Positions 14,179 to 24,755 of a DNA stretch of 64,000 nt are shown here, piece by piece. The notes under the pieces are model-generated. The model saw only the letters and a program-made list of their open reading frames with translations. It had not been told where the DNA came from and did not search any database. The position numbers and the translations under genes were made by a program. The first letter of the stretch is position 1. The number at the start of each line of letters is the position of its first letter. Source of the stretch: Bacteroidales bacterium (lineage in GTDB: Bacteria > Bacteroidota > Bacteroidia > Bacteroidales > UBA10428); assembly GCA_035299085.1 (NCBI GenBank), contig DATGXG010000053.1, positions 1 to 64,000 of the forward strand, given 5' to 3'.

Positions 14179-16956
14179 CTAGGCTTCTACCAGCCTCGTT
14201 TTTTCAAGTGTAAAGTAAAACGTGGTACCCTTCCCTTTCCCTTCCGAGGTGAACCAGATGGATCCGTTGTGGACTTCCACAATTCGCTTTATCAGGGCCA
14301 GACCAATACCGGTACCCTCGGTACTGCTATCGAATTTTTCAAATAATCCGAAAACCTTATGGTGATATTGCGGATCAATGCCCGAACCATTGTCACGCAC
14401 AAATAAAACAACCCGGTGTTTGTTATCATCCACGTATGACCCGATCTCTATCAATGGATCCGGCTGATCACCCATGAATTTCACTGCATTGTCAAGCAGG
14501 TTCTGATACAGTTGAATCAGTCGCTGGCCATAACCATACATTACAACCGGCGGACCGGTTATCCTTGTTTTCACATTTCGCTGGCTAATCCTTCCGGCTA
14601 CAAGGTCGATGGCTGCCTGTGCAATGGTTTCAAGCGTGACTTCGCTTTTTAATTGTTCCTTCCTTCCGATTCTCGACAGTTCAAGCAATTCATCCAGCAA
14701 CCTGCCCATTTTGTCAGCCGCATTGGAAATATACCCGAAGTCCTTTCCCTGTGCGACTTTATCCCCGCTTTCAATATCCTCTTCAAGGTATGAAGTAAAA
14801 GCCTTAATGGTTACAAGCGGGCTTTTGAGGTCGTGTGAAACGGTATAAATGAACCTTGTGAGTTCTTCATTTTTTTGCTTCAGTTCCAGTTCTGCATGTT
14901 TTTGTTCGGTGATATCCTGAACAGCCCCGATAATCTGATTAGGCATACCCACATCATCGTACCTGATTTCAGCATGTTCTACCACTATTCTTTCAATGCC
15001 ATCCGCTCTTTTTATGCGGTGTTCAATATTATATGCCTTCCTGGAATTGATTGAGTCAGATATAGCTTCTGAAACCTTTTGCCTGTCATCGGGATGCACA
15101 TGTGAAAAAAACAGGTCGTTAGTGACTTCCACGGCGCCCGGTTCATATCCGAATATCCGGTAAACCTGGTCGGACCATATTAGCGGATTTTTATCGGGAT
15201 CTTCTGACTGGCTCAGTTCTATTACCCACGCTCCCAGGTTGGCCATGGTTTCAGCCTGTTTAAGAATGGTTTCACTTCTGATTAGGGCTTGCTCCGACTG
15301 TTTGCGCTCGCTAACGTCTGCTATGGTTCCGATAGTCTGCCTGAGCTTTCCCTTTTCATCACGAATTGCAGAGACGGTAATATCTACCCATACTCTTGAG
15401 CCGTCTTTTCTCAAATATTGCTTTTCATAATTGATCCAGTCGATTTCTCCAGAGTAAATTTTATCATTTATACTTTTACTTACAGGCCGGTCCTCAGGAA
15501 CCGTAATTTCTGACACATGTTTACCCGGCAATTCTTCGCGGCTGTATCCAAGAATTTCACAGGCACGGGCGTTGGCATTCAACAGGAATCCGTTCTCATC
15601 ACCCTCAACAATTCCAATGGCCGCATTGGTAAACATGGCCTGCAAACGCTCAAGTGCAGCCAGCCTTTCGAGTTCGGCATTAATCCTGTCAGTGATATTC
15701 AGTGTAACCAGTCCGACACCCCTTTTGCCCCCCGGAAGCGGAACCGGAAAACGGAATCCCTGCCAGTGAGACATTGTGGCGTTCTCACTTCGCAAGGGCA
15801 GCATGGCATTGTATTCGTTTACAGCCAGCTTGTTTGTTTTCAATACTTCCCGGTTACGTTCCTGTGTTGCTTTTGCCAGGTCAGCCGGAAGTACATCGAA
15901 AATAGTTTTTCCGATGGCATCGTGCAAAGGCAGACCATATTGTTCGGCTGCAAGCCTGTTCAACCTTACATACCGGTTATCATCCGTATAAATGATCATT
16001 CCCATAGGGGTGTTACTGAAGAAGGTATCCAGGATCATTTCACTTTCCCGTAATCTTTTCTGCGAACGTTTGTCGATGTTTATAACCCTCCGTGCCGCAA
16101 TCCATAAAAGAACAGTAAAACAGAATGTATAGGTAACCGATATCAGTACCACTTCGGTGTCCATACTGAATAGCCCTGCTTTTTCGGCATTAATCCGGAG
16201 CCACCCGATGATGAGTGGCACAATCATAATACCCGGAATTAATCTGCGGGCCATATGACCTCCGGCAAAATCATCGACAAATACTTTCATCAGCCAGGTT
16301 TTCGGGTAGAAAAGCAATATGGAAACGCCCACCAGGCAGAAATTAATACCAGAATATAAGGCAACTGAAGTATGCTCTATGGCATAAACGGAAGTAAAAC
16401 CAAGAAAATAACTGACAATGATAAAATAGCCGGTTATGATAACAGGGATAATGAGAACATGAGAAATACCAAAATTTCCTGAACTTAACGTTATCAAAAC
16501 TAACCCCGTTATTACAAAAAGAATTGCCGTAATGAACGCCATCCTGTGATCAGGATTCAGGAACATGTTTAACACAGGTAAACGGTTAAATGCAGGTTCA
16601 CTGCCGGTACGCAATATGACCAGGTAGCTAACAGCAGTAAAAAATCCGATTAATAAGATGAACACACCCACAAACCGGGGAACTGCAATTTTCAGATCCG
16701 GGAATTTTTGACTGCGAAGTATTAATAAGGCCAAGCCGGTGAAAATAAAACATACCGAAGTAACCACTTTCATAGTAGCCCAGTTTGGAAGGCTGGTTCC
16801 AACGAAGGGTATATTGCCCGTGGAGCCGATAATACTCGCAACACTCACTACAATTATAATGACTACAAGGAGCAGTCCTGTGCTTTCCCTCTTCCTGCGT
16901 TGTCTGGTTGCGGCTTCCGGTTGAATCCTACCGGTTTCAGGTTCCTGTTTTTGCAT
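14179..16956 (-). CDS. Multi-PAS membrane sensor histidine kinase
   Basis: 925 residues. About eight or nine transmembrane helices occupy residues ~25-290. At least three PAS/PAC units follow at roughly 305-430, 435-565 and 570-690; GKTIFDVLP, LGYSREELPGKHVSEI and IFGYEPGAVEV are PAS landmarks. Then come HisKA with the phospho-acceptor H708 (YTVSHDLKSPL) and a HATPase domain with N-box QNLLDNAVKF, DNGSGI and GTGIGLALIKRIVE. There is no receiver domain and no adjacent response regulator, so its partner is elsewhere. It begins 91 bp after the GH53 gene with no terminator between, so it may be read with the glycan locus, but its signal is unknown. Confidence 0.9.
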   Translation of the reverse strand: MQKQEPETGRIQPEAATRQRRKRESTGLLLVVIIIVVSVASIIGSTGNIPFVGTSLPNWATMKVVTSVCFIFTGLALLILRSQKFPDLKIAVPRFVGVFILLIGFFTAVSYLVILRTGSEPAFNRLPVLNMFLNPDHRMAFITAILFVITGLVLITLSSGNFGISHVLIIPVIITGYFIIVSYFLGFTSVYAIEHTSVALYSGINFCLVGVSILLFYPKTWLMKVFVDDFAGGHMARRLIPGIMIVPLIIGWLRINAEKAGLFSMDTEVVLISVTYTFCFTVLLWIAARRVINIDKRSQKRLRESEMILDTFFSNTPMGMIIYTDDNRYVRLNRLAAEQYGLPLHDAIGKTIFDVLPADLAKATQERNREVLKTNKLAVNEYNAMLPLRSENATMSHWQGFRFPVPLPGGKRGVGLVTLNITDRINAELERLAALERLQAMFTNAAIGIVEGDENGFLLNANARACEILGYSREELPGKHVSEITVPEDRPVSKSINDKIYSGEIDWINYEKQYLRKDGSRVWVDITVSAIRDEKGKLRQTIGTIADVSERKQSEQALIRSETILKQAETMANLGAWVIELSQSEDPDKNPLIWSDQVYRIFGYEPGAVEVTNDLFFSHVHPDDRQKVSEAISDSINSRKAYNIEHRIKRADGIERIVVEHAEIRYDDVGMPNQIIGAVQDITEQKHAELELKQKNEELTRFIYTVSHDLKSPLVTIKAFTSYLEEDIESGDKVAQGKDFGYISNAADKMGRLLDELLELSRIGRKEQLKSEVTLETIAQAAIDLVAGRISQRNVKTRITGPPVVMYGYGQRLIQLYQNLLDNAVKFMGDQPDPLIEIGSYVDDNKHRVVLFVRDNGSGIDPQYHHKVFGLFEKFDSSTEGTGIGLALIKRIVEVHNGSIWFTSEGKGKGTTFYFTLEKTRLVEA

Positions 16957-17047
16957 AGTTCAATCGAATAACCTCTGAAGATGCAGAAGCAGGAAATAAC
17001 CTGCAGCTTAACAGGGATTTCTCTAACAGAATAACAGGTAGTATTGT

Positions 17048-18076
17048 TCAATTTTTGAAAGCATCCAGCGCCACAGTCGGTTTACCGCTGTTGTCGAAGG
17101 CCCCGAGTGTATAATCTTTCCATCCGTTATAGGCTTCGGGTTCCCAGTAAAATACACCCAGGCATTTAACAATTGTCTTCGACTGTGTGATCAGGTCGGT
17201 GAGCCATAACTTTGCAGAAGCTGCTTCATCCCAAGGCATTCCGACCTCACAAACCATCACCTCCTTGTTATACCGGAGGATCATGTCGTTCATGTTATTA
17301 ATGATATTCGTGTTATACTCCTGCCATTTATTTACCTCAGGGTAAAGCGACATCCCAATCACATCCCACTTACCGCCGTTGTTTTTAAGTCCGTCAAACA
17401 GCCACCTGAACAGGCTGTTATCCCATCCATTCTGGACGTGGACGATTACTTTGGCATCGGGGAAAACACTTTTTACCGCATCATAACCGGCATTGTTGAG
17501 GGTTGCATATTGCGCCATGTTAACAGAGGCTTTGCCGTCTTCCCAAAGCATTCCGTTACCGGTTTCATTTCCCACCTGGACCCATTCGGGCTTGATATTC
17601 CAGTTCTTAAGCGCGTTAAGCACATCGGTTGTATGATCGGATACGGCAGTGCAAAGGTCATCAAATGACAGCGACGCCCATGCTGCCGGTTTAGTCTGTT
17701 TCCCCGGATCCGCCCAGCTGTCACTGTAATGAAAATCGAGCATGATCCGCATGCCCAGATCATTAGCACGCTTTGCCTTTACAAGAACATCAGTTTTATT
17801 GTTCCAGCCATCGGCAGGGTTAACCCAAACCCTCAGCCTGATGGAATTCATGCCGAGGTTTTTCAGCAGGAGCATGCAATCGGTATTGGTTCCGTTTGCA
17901 TCATAAAACAGGATGTTGTTATCCTCCATTTCGGTAAGCCAGCTAACATCAGCGCCTTTGGCAAAGGAATCGGCCGGGTTTTCATCCGGATCTTTCCGGT
18001 CGTTTTCCTTATGACAGGCACAAGCGAATACGCCCATTATGCCAAGAAGAAGTGATAAAAGAAATATCTTTTTCAT
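17048..18076 (-). CDS. GH53 endo-beta-1,4-galactanase (lipoprotein)
   Basis: 342 residues from the ATG at 18076; the longer frame start lacks a signal. MKKIFLLSLLLGIMGVFAC gives a lipobox (VFAC, Cys19), so it is probably displayed at the cell surface. The GH53 (clan GH-A) catalytic residues are visible: acid/base E171 in WVQVGNETGNGMLW and nucleophile E277 in VMVCEVGMPW, plus FAKGADVSWL and IRLRVWVNP near the N-terminus. It cleaves beta-1,4-galactan side chains of pectin (arabinogalactan I) internally. It is the last gene of the Sus-like operon and is separated from susE by a strong terminator hairpin. Confidence 0.93.
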   Translation of the reverse strand: MKKIFLLSLLLGIMGVFACACHKENDRKDPDENPADSFAKGADVSWLTEMEDNNILFYDANGTNTDCMLLLKNLGMNSIRLRVWVNPADGWNNKTDVLVKAKRANDLGMRIMLDFHYSDSWADPGKQTKPAAWASLSFDDLCTAVSDHTTDVLNALKNWNIKPEWVQVGNETGNGMLWEDGKASVNMAQYATLNNAGYDAVKSVFPDAKVIVHVQNGWDNSLFRWLFDGLKNNGGKWDVIGMSLYPEVNKWQEYNTNIINNMNDMILRYNKEVMVCEVGMPWDEAASAKLWLTDLITQSKTIVKCLGVFYWEPEAYNGWKDYTLGAFDNSGKPTVALDAFKN

Positions 18077-18094
18077 AACAATCAAAATTATAAA

Positions 18095-18122
18095 AAAAAG
18101 GGGCAGAAAACTGCCCCTTTTT
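18095..18122 (-). terminator. Terminator/attenuator between susE and GH53
   Basis: Perfect 12-bp stem AAAAAGGGGCAG / CTGCCCCTTTTT with a 4-nt loop, followed on the - strand by a T run. It lies 17 bp after the SusE-like stop and 19 bp before the GH53 ATG, so GH53 is either attenuated or has its own start. Confidence 0.85.
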
Positions 18123-18138
18123 AAACCACGTTTCAATT

Positions 18139-20106
18139 CTACTGCGCTTCAAAAGTGCAGGTATTATTAATAAAGTCAATGGTTACGTCATATGTTCCTG
18201 CTGCCAGACTTTGATCGTCGGTAATGTTATCACCTTTGAAAACCATAGATGTAAATGATCCTCCAAAGTATGCATCCCAGTTGTCCTTATATGGGTAAAT
18301 TTTGATACCCCATGAAGAGGCTGTGGTTATGGTTGCCGTTCCTTTATATACACCGGCGGATGTTTTATCCAGGACAACCGTGGAAAAGTCCCAGATGTCA
18401 TTCAGCCCGCCTATGTATATTTTTTCGCCAAGCAATGCATATCTCTGGCCGATAATGTCTGCCACGAGGTCATATGACCCGGCAACAACACCCGCATCAT
18501 CTGTAATTCCTGATCCGCCGAATATAAGCGTCCCATCAGCGCCACCGTAAAAATCATCCCAGCCTCCATTAAGGTATAATTTGAAGCCCCATTGAGAAGC
18601 AGCCCCAATCGTTACCGGTTTGGTGTATACCCCTGTAACATTTGATGCATCCATGGTAGTCATATTCCAGTCATCGTTAAAACCGGCATAACTTAAACTG
18701 GTTATAGCAGTGTGACTGTATGTGAGATTTTTAAGATCAGCCTTTATCAGGTAGAAACCGGCTGCAGGTGCTGCAATGTTTGAGCCGCTCTTGAATGAAA
18801 GGACTCCATTGCTTGCCATTTTGTAAACATTTTCCCAGTCGCCCGAGATTAAACCCATTTGGTAACCCCATAGTGAATTAACCTGCACGGCTCCCGCGAA
18901 AGTTGAATCATCTTCGCTCAACAGTGTGAGATAATTATCAAAGGTCCAGCTGCCTGAGATTCCATCGTCAATACCGGGTAAATACAGGTATTTGCTGATA
19001 GGTTCAACAACAACCGTTTTTCCCGGTTTGAGTTGGAATTTCAATTGCCGGGGATCTGCCAGGAAGAAAGTAAGTGTATAGTCACCCGCTTCAGGTACCG
19101 TAATATTTCCGGCAGACGAACTGTTCCATTCAAACGTAAGCGAGCTGTCGGTTTGAGGAACAAAGCCAATGCTCTTTGTTATGGCAGCTGCATCGTCTGT
19201 ACTTGTGGATGCATTGTAAAGTTTAGCATCGATTCCTGAAACTTTAATGGTTGCATTATTCCCTGTAGTGGTAAATGAGGCATACCATTTAACAGCCTGC
19301 CTGTCAAAGGTCATTGCCATGGTTATATCACCGGTAATTTCTAATGATGGAATGTAAGTTGCAGTCCATTGTTCATCCGTAATACTCAAAGTTGTATAGT
19401 AACAGCCTCCAAGTCCCGGATACCAGAAGTTCCATTTTGATTCATCGTTCGCAATTCTGAAAGCATTACCATCAATACCCAGGTTGCCCCATTCGGTGCC
19501 GTCTCCTTCAAGCAGGTACCAGTTAAACCATGATGTAACACCTGTGAATCCGCTATATTCACCGTTGCTTTCAGGTGAATATAGTCTGAAGCCCGTATCC
19601 TCATGATCGGCATTCAGAATAAATCCCAGGCTCATGTCAATTGAAAAGCAGGTAACATCCACCATCACAGTATTGCTGTATTTGGGCTCCGTATTGGTTC
19701 CCAAAGCGGTATTTATCCTGAAATACATGGGAGAACTCACCCCGGCTGTAAATCCAAGATTTTTCGCCAGAGTATTCAATGAAGCCCCGGTAAAAGCATA
19801 CGTGTTACCCTGTGGTGAAAGGGTGATGGAGTTTTCGAAATCATTTGCGGCTGATACTTCAATAATTTCATAAGGTACTGATGCCGGAATGCCGATGTTT
19901 TCATCACTGACACTGAGATCAGACTTACTCCAGCTAAGAGCCAGTACCTGTGAGCCGTTATTGTCCTTTGTCAATATTACTTCGCTTTCGCTTGCCTGAA
20001 GGTCAGATGAATCAAGTCCGAATACTTTCAGGAACAGGCCATCCTTTTCACAGGCAGTGAAAATGGCGAGACTGCAAATGGCTATTATAAAGATTTTTGT
20101 TTTCAT
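18139..20106 (-). CDS. SusE/SusF-type surface glycan-binding lipoprotein
   Basis: 655 residues. Signal MKTKIFIIAICSLAIFTACE with lipobox FTAC (Cys19). Residues ~25-130 match the SusE N-terminal domain (SESEVILTKDNNGSQVLALS is typical), followed by a middle region and at least three repeated C-terminal binding modules from ~370. These modules share an S-x-W-G-aromatic/I-K/Q pattern: SLWGYQMGL, SQWGFKLYL, SSWGIKIYP. Such proteins hold polysaccharide at the cell surface for the SusCD importer. It sits 28 bp downstream of susD and is cotranscribed with it. The large size for SusE suggests extra binding modules. Confidence 0.88.
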   Translation of the reverse strand: MKTKIFIIAICSLAIFTACEKDGLFLKVFGLDSSDLQASESEVILTKDNNGSQVLALSWSKSDLSVSDENIGIPASVPYEIIEVSAANDFENSITLSPQGNTYAFTGASLNTLAKNLGFTAGVSSPMYFRINTALGTNTEPKYSNTVMVDVTCFSIDMSLGFILNADHEDTGFRLYSPESNGEYSGFTGVTSWFNWYLLEGDGTEWGNLGIDGNAFRIANDESKWNFWYPGLGGCYYTTLSITDEQWTATYIPSLEITGDITMAMTFDRQAVKWYASFTTTGNNATIKVSGIDAKLYNASTSTDDAAAITKSIGFVPQTDSSLTFEWNSSSAGNITVPEAGDYTLTFFLADPRQLKFQLKPGKTVVVEPISKYLYLPGIDDGISGSWTFDNYLTLLSEDDSTFAGAVQVNSLWGYQMGLISGDWENVYKMASNGVLSFKSGSNIAAPAAGFYLIKADLKNLTYSHTAITSLSYAGFNDDWNMTTMDASNVTGVYTKPVTIGAASQWGFKLYLNGGWDDFYGGADGTLIFGGSGITDDAGVVAGSYDLVADIIGQRYALLGEKIYIGGLNDIWDFSTVVLDKTSAGVYKGTATITTASSWGIKIYPYKDNWDAYFGGSFTSMVFKGDNITDDQSLAAGTYDVTIDFINNTCTFEAQ

Positions 20107-20134
20107 AAATCTGTTTTTTTAAGCATGGCGATTT

Positions 20135-21730
20135 TTAATAGTTCTCATTTGAAAGATTCGGATTCGCCGATATTTCAGTGGCCGGAATGGGATAAATATT
20201 GTATTTGGCGTTAACGGCTATACCGTCTTTTGCGCCGCCCTTCCATTGCCACAAGTAATTATCACCGGTAAAGCAGCCGAACCGGATAAGGTCGGTACGG
20301 CGAACGCATTCCCAGTAAAGTTCTCGTCCTCTTTCATCCAGGAAAAATTTGAAAGGGATATTATCAGCTGTTGCAGTCAGATCAGCCTCACTCACTGCTG
20401 CGGCATTTCTGTGATCACGAACCGAATTCACATAATCTACGGCCGTTGACAGGTTAGTATTGGAACGTACGGCAGCCTCAGCATACATTAGATATGCATC
20501 TGCCAGCCGGAACATAGGAAAGTCTGTATCCACGCCATTGGAAGAAGTGTTGGAAGCTACTTGTCCGTTATCATTACGGTTGCTCCATTTTACTGTAAAA
20601 TAGCCCCCCGAACGGTCTGTAACGCCATTATCCATGTATTGTGACTGACCATCGGTGTAAAACATGGCACGGTCGTCATTATTCATATCGAAAAGGGCAG
20701 TGAGTTCACCGCGAACACGGAACATACTCCATGCACTCGCACAACCTACTGAATCCGGTGCCGGTCCGTTGTCGGTATCTACCTCGCCGCATACAAGATA
20801 AGTTGTTGCACCCCATGTTACAACATTTGTACTGCTCACCACCAGCGGGAAGATGATCTCATGACCGGTTCCAACCCTCAGGTGGTTATCGGCATTGAAC
20901 ATCGAGGCATAGTCATCTTCAAGAACGTATCCTTCATCAATTACCTTCTGGCTGTATGTCATACAATCGGTATAATGATCACCGGCTTCATATGTCACAG
21001 CATTCAGGTACAGCCGGGCAAGCAGCATCCAGGCAGCCGCACGCGGAGCCCTTCCGTAAATACTGCTGGCGCCGTCGAGCATATCATTGCTGCAATCCAG
21101 AAGCTCAGATTCAATGAAACCAAAAATCCGGTCTGATGTCCATTCCTCCGGAAGTATTGAACTGCCAATGATCTTTTCATCTGCATACGGAATATCATGG
21201 AACAGATCAAGTGCATGGTAATAAGCCAGGGCACGCAGAAAGCGGGCTTCTGCCCTGAACACTTTTATTTCAGTCTGCTGTTCTGCTGTAAAGCCAGAGA
21301 TGGCCTGATCGCTGCAATGTTTTAAAAATTCGTTGCAAAGCGAAATCGTATAATAACAACGGTAATACATATCTGCTACCCATGGATCATTTGCGTCCCA
21401 GGTAAGATAGGTCAGGTTGGCAATATTATCGCCTTCTATCCAGGTGGATCCAATTTCTTCGGTGCCTGCTTCCTGCATATTGAAATAACATCGCATGTAA
21501 TCATAACCATTGTTACTGCTTAGATCGGGGTCGCCACCTCCTTCGGCCTGGCCGGCTGTTACAAGTGAAGCATAACATTTGGCAAGTGCTTTTACATAAT
21601 TACCCGGATCGGAATAAACCGACACTGAAGTCTCTTCAATGGCCGGATACTGGTTGAGGTCATCTGTGCATGACAGCATCAGGAGAGGCAAAAATATGGC
21701 TGTATATATTAGCTTTTTCATCTTGTACAT
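20135..21730 (-). CDS. SusD/RagB nutrient-binding lipoprotein
   Basis: 531 residues (or 528 from the ATG at 21721). Lipobox LLMLSC near residue 21, then the SusD start DDLNQYPAIEETSVSVYSDP. The TPR-like helical core includes FRAEARFLRALAYYHALDLF, the family hallmark, and the C-terminus has FFLDERGRELYWECVRRTDL and YPIPATEISANPNLSNENY. SusD forms the lid of the SusC transporter and binds oligosaccharide. It lies 8 bp after susC. Confidence 0.97.
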   Translation of the reverse strand: MYKMKKLIYTAIFLPLLMLSCTDDLNQYPAIEETSVSVYSDPGNYVKALAKCYASLVTAGQAEGGGDPDLSSNNGYDYMRCYFNMQEAGTEEIGSTWIEGDNIANLTYLTWDANDPWVADMYYRCYYTISLCNEFLKHCSDQAISGFTAEQQTEIKVFRAEARFLRALAYYHALDLFHDIPYADEKIIGSSILPEEWTSDRIFGFIESELLDCSNDMLDGASSIYGRAPRAAAWMLLARLYLNAVTYEAGDHYTDCMTYSQKVIDEGYVLEDDYASMFNADNHLRVGTGHEIIFPLVVSSTNVVTWGATTYLVCGEVDTDNGPAPDSVGCASAWSMFRVRGELTALFDMNNDDRAMFYTDGQSQYMDNGVTDRSGGYFTVKWSNRNDNGQVASNTSSNGVDTDFPMFRLADAYLMYAEAAVRSNTNLSTAVDYVNSVRDHRNAAAVSEADLTATADNIPFKFFLDERGRELYWECVRRTDLIRFGCFTGDNYLWQWKGGAKDGIAVNAKYNIYPIPATEISANPNLSNENY

Positions 21731-21738
21731 TTTAATAA

Positions 21739-24711
21739 TTAGAATTCCAAACCTATACTGAGCGAAAAAATGCGAGGCCTGGGATAAAAGGAATTATCCA
21801 TACCCACTGGAAGTTCCGGATCTACACCTTTGTATTTTGTGATTGTAAATACATTATGTATCATACCGGTGAGGTTCAGGTTGAAATTTTTAGCGATTTT
21901 TCCCACGTTATAACCAATAGTCAGATTGTCCATCTTCATGAACGAAGCGTTTTCCACATAGTAGTCCGAAAGATATTGCCTGCTCCGGAAACCGGTTTTA
22001 AGGTAACTTTTGTTCAGATTGTTAAGCTGGTACGAATTGTACGACATGGTGCCCAGCGCTCCTGTGTTCATCGACATACCATTGTATACATAGTTGCCGA
22101 TATTTGCCCTGAAATTGGCACCGGCATTCCATTTTTTATACCTTATCGAAGTGCTGAAACCAAGAATGTAATCGGGGGCTGGTGAATGATAACGGTATAA
22201 ATCCTCCGAGTTAATTTCACCGTCGTTGCTGATATCGGCATAGGCACCTTCAACAGGTTTGCCGGATTCATCATACAACTGGTGATATACGTAAAACATA
22301 TAGGGAGCGTATCCTTCGGTAAGAACCTGGAAATAATAGCTGTCGATAGTAGGTCCTACCGAGGTATTCGTGATTTCAGCCCCTTTTATAATGGACAGGT
22401 TTTTAATTGTCTGTTTCTGCCAGGATGCGTTGAATGTAAGATTCCATGTCCAATCCCCATTGTCCACCGGCGTGGCGTTCAGCGTGACTTCAACACCTTT
22501 ACTGTCGACATTGCCGACGTTGGTGAGGATATTCTTTTCGAAATTTGTGCCTGCGGGAGAAGGCACGGTGGCAAGCAGATCCTCGGTTTTGCGTGTGTAA
22601 TATTCAACCGAACCGGAAATCCTGTCCTTAAAAATTCCGAAATCGACACCGTAATTGAATGCTTTGGTAGTTTCCCATTTAAGATCCGCCACATATTCTT
22701 CGGGCCTGTAAGTATTAATTATATCATTGCCGAAAATGTACTGAGCGCCTGTCTGGCTTAGCGTATATATCGGAAGATAGTTGTAGTTCCCGATTCCTTC
22801 CTGCTGACCGGTAACACCATAGCTTGCACGCAACTTAAGATTGCTGAGCCAGTCAAAATTATCAAGGAAGCTTTCCTCTGAAATTCTCCATGCCAGGGCC
22901 ACTGATGGGAATGTACCCCAACGTTCATCCGGGCTGAATCGGGAAGTACCATCACGCCTTATAGTGGCAGTCAGCATATATTTTGAAGCCAGGCTGTAAT
23001 TCAGGCGGCCGTAATAAGAAATCAGCACATGCCGCTGATCGGTGGGAGCAGACGTATTCTGTATCTCTCCAGCCAGGTTTGACTCTTCAAAAAACGGGGT
23101 TGTGCTCTTCCAGTATTGGTAATCGTAACCCAATGTTGCATCCACTGTGCTGTTAATTGCGGATATACTTTTATTATAATTGAAGTATGCGGTCAGAAGC
23201 TTGTTTTCTTTCTTCTGGGGGCCATAACTGTAGTCGCGTCCGCCTGAAAGATAATACTGTGCAGCCGTTGCCGGGACATAAACATTGCCGCTTCCTTCGG
23301 CATAATCATATCCCAGAGCACCATGGAATTTTAGCTCAGGCAGAAAATTCACTTTGTAATCCACATCAACGTTGCTGACTATCCTGTTGACGTCACTTTC
23401 AGATTTATATTGTTTTATCAGGCCAAGTGGATTGAGCACAGCGGAAGTGACAGGAATTCCGGTTCCGTCAATAGCTTCGGTATAACCTCCGAATTCTGTA
23501 TTTCCCGAATAAACCGGCAGGGTCGGATTAAATGTAGTTGCCGCCCACATGGCACCACCGTTGGCAAACTGGTTTTTATTGAGTGAACCTTTGACACCTG
23601 CCGTAATTTTGAGCATATCTTTAAAGAAGGAAGGAGACAGCGAAAGATTTCCGGTTAACCTTTTCGAATCGTCGGTTTTTACAATCCCATCCTGCTGGTA
23701 ATATCCCAAAGAAATCCTGTAAGGAATTTTCTTTAATGAACCGGAAAAGCTCAGATTATTATCGGTACCGAAAGCCAGTCGATAAACTTCATCATTCCAG
23801 TTTGTACTGGCATCTGCAAGCAGGCCTTTTTGTGCTTCAGTCCCTTCGGATTCAACTACATTCCTGAACTCACTAATGCTGAGCATATCGGCCAGCTTTG
23901 TTTTAGTCTGCAAAGAATTAGTCGTGCTGAACGAGATCTTCATTTTACCGGCTGCTGCCTTTTTGGTGGTAATAATGATAACGCCGTTTGATGCCCTCGA
24001 TCCATATATAGCGGTTGATGATGCATCTTTTAATACCGTTATGCTTTCGATATCATTCGGATTGATAAGACTGAGGAAATTGTTGCTGTTACCGCTTATT
24101 CCTCCCGGCTCAAGGGGAATGCCGTCCAGAACTATTAAGGGATCGTTGGTGGCATTCAGCGAAGCCCCGCCGCGGATGCGGATAGTACTTCCCGAATTGG
24201 GTGAACCGCTGTTCGACATGATCTGCACCCCGGAGATCTTTCCATTGATCAGCTGTTCCGGTGAACTGATAATTCCTTTATTAAAATCCTTCGTAGTCAC
24301 ATTCGAAACCGATCCTGTAAGATCACCTTTGCGTTGCGTGCCATAACCAATCACAACCACTTCATCGAGCTCCTCTACTTTGGATTTCATCTGGAATGTA
24401 ATGCTGTTACCGGCAGGAATGGGAATAACCGCAGTTTCATAACCGATAAATGAAACCCTCAGGTTGTTTTTATCTTCCGGCACCTTTAACAGGAACTTCC
24501 CGCTTATATCGGTTGTTGTGGCAACCGAAGATTCAAGCACAAGAACACTTACACCAACCATGGGCTCATTGTTCTCATCGGTTATTGTTCCGGTAACAGT
24601 CCGCTCTTTTATTTGCTGGGCCGGTACCGGGACTGTCGGAATTAACAGCAGGCACAATATGAGTGATATTGTGACATACCGAAGGTTAAGTTTAAATTTC
24701 ATAGTTTTCAT
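21739..24711 (-). CDS. SusC/RagA TonB-dependent outer-membrane transporter
   Basis: 990 residues. Signal peptide to about residue 32, carboxypeptidase-regulatory-like domain at 37-110 (VTGTITDENNEPMVGVSVLV), TonB-box region 115-126 (LDEVVVIGYGTQ), plug domain (LINGKISGVQIMSNSGSPNS, then IRIRGGASLNATNDPLIVLD), then a long beta-barrel ending FYPRPRIFSLSIGLEF. SusC/RagA signature words such as SRASNGVIIITTKK are present. It imports oligosaccharides with SusD, powered by TonB-ExbBD. It lies 44 bp downstream of the GH-A hydrolase gene in the same operon. Confidence 0.97.
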   Translation of the reverse strand: MKTMKFKLNLRYVTISLILCLLLIPTVPVPAQQIKERTVTGTITDENNEPMVGVSVLVLESSVATTTDISGKFLLKVPEDKNNLRVSFIGYETAVIPIPAGNSITFQMKSKVEELDEVVVIGYGTQRKGDLTGSVSNVTTKDFNKGIISSPEQLINGKISGVQIMSNSGSPNSGSTIRIRGGASLNATNDPLIVLDGIPLEPGGISGNSNNFLSLINPNDIESITVLKDASSTAIYGSRASNGVIIITTKKAAAGKMKISFSTTNSLQTKTKLADMLSISEFRNVVESEGTEAQKGLLADASTNWNDEVYRLAFGTDNNLSFSGSLKKIPYRISLGYYQQDGIVKTDDSKRLTGNLSLSPSFFKDMLKITAGVKGSLNKNQFANGGAMWAATTFNPTLPVYSGNTEFGGYTEAIDGTGIPVTSAVLNPLGLIKQYKSESDVNRIVSNVDVDYKVNFLPELKFHGALGYDYAEGSGNVYVPATAAQYYLSGGRDYSYGPQKKENKLLTAYFNYNKSISAINSTVDATLGYDYQYWKSTTPFFEESNLAGEIQNTSAPTDQRHVLISYYGRLNYSLASKYMLTATIRRDGTSRFSPDERWGTFPSVALAWRISEESFLDNFDWLSNLKLRASYGVTGQQEGIGNYNYLPIYTLSQTGAQYIFGNDIINTYRPEEYVADLKWETTKAFNYGVDFGIFKDRISGSVEYYTRKTEDLLATVPSPAGTNFEKNILTNVGNVDSKGVEVTLNATPVDNGDWTWNLTFNASWQKQTIKNLSIIKGAEITNTSVGPTIDSYYFQVLTEGYAPYMFYVYHQLYDESGKPVEGAYADISNDGEINSEDLYRYHSPAPDYILGFSTSIRYKKWNAGANFRANIGNYVYNGMSMNTGALGTMSYNSYQLNNLNKSYLKTGFRSRQYLSDYYVENASFMKMDNLTIGYNVGKIAKNFNLNLTGMIHNVFTITKYKGVDPELPVGMDNSFYPRPRIFSLSIGLEF

Positions 24712-24755
24712 AATTAGTAAGTAGTACTAAGTTTTTATTTCAGAGATTATTGCGA

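Noticed and set aside
15517-16053. 178-codon + strand frame
   Set aside because: Antisense to the PAS domains of the sensor kinase; composition is that of a shadow frame.
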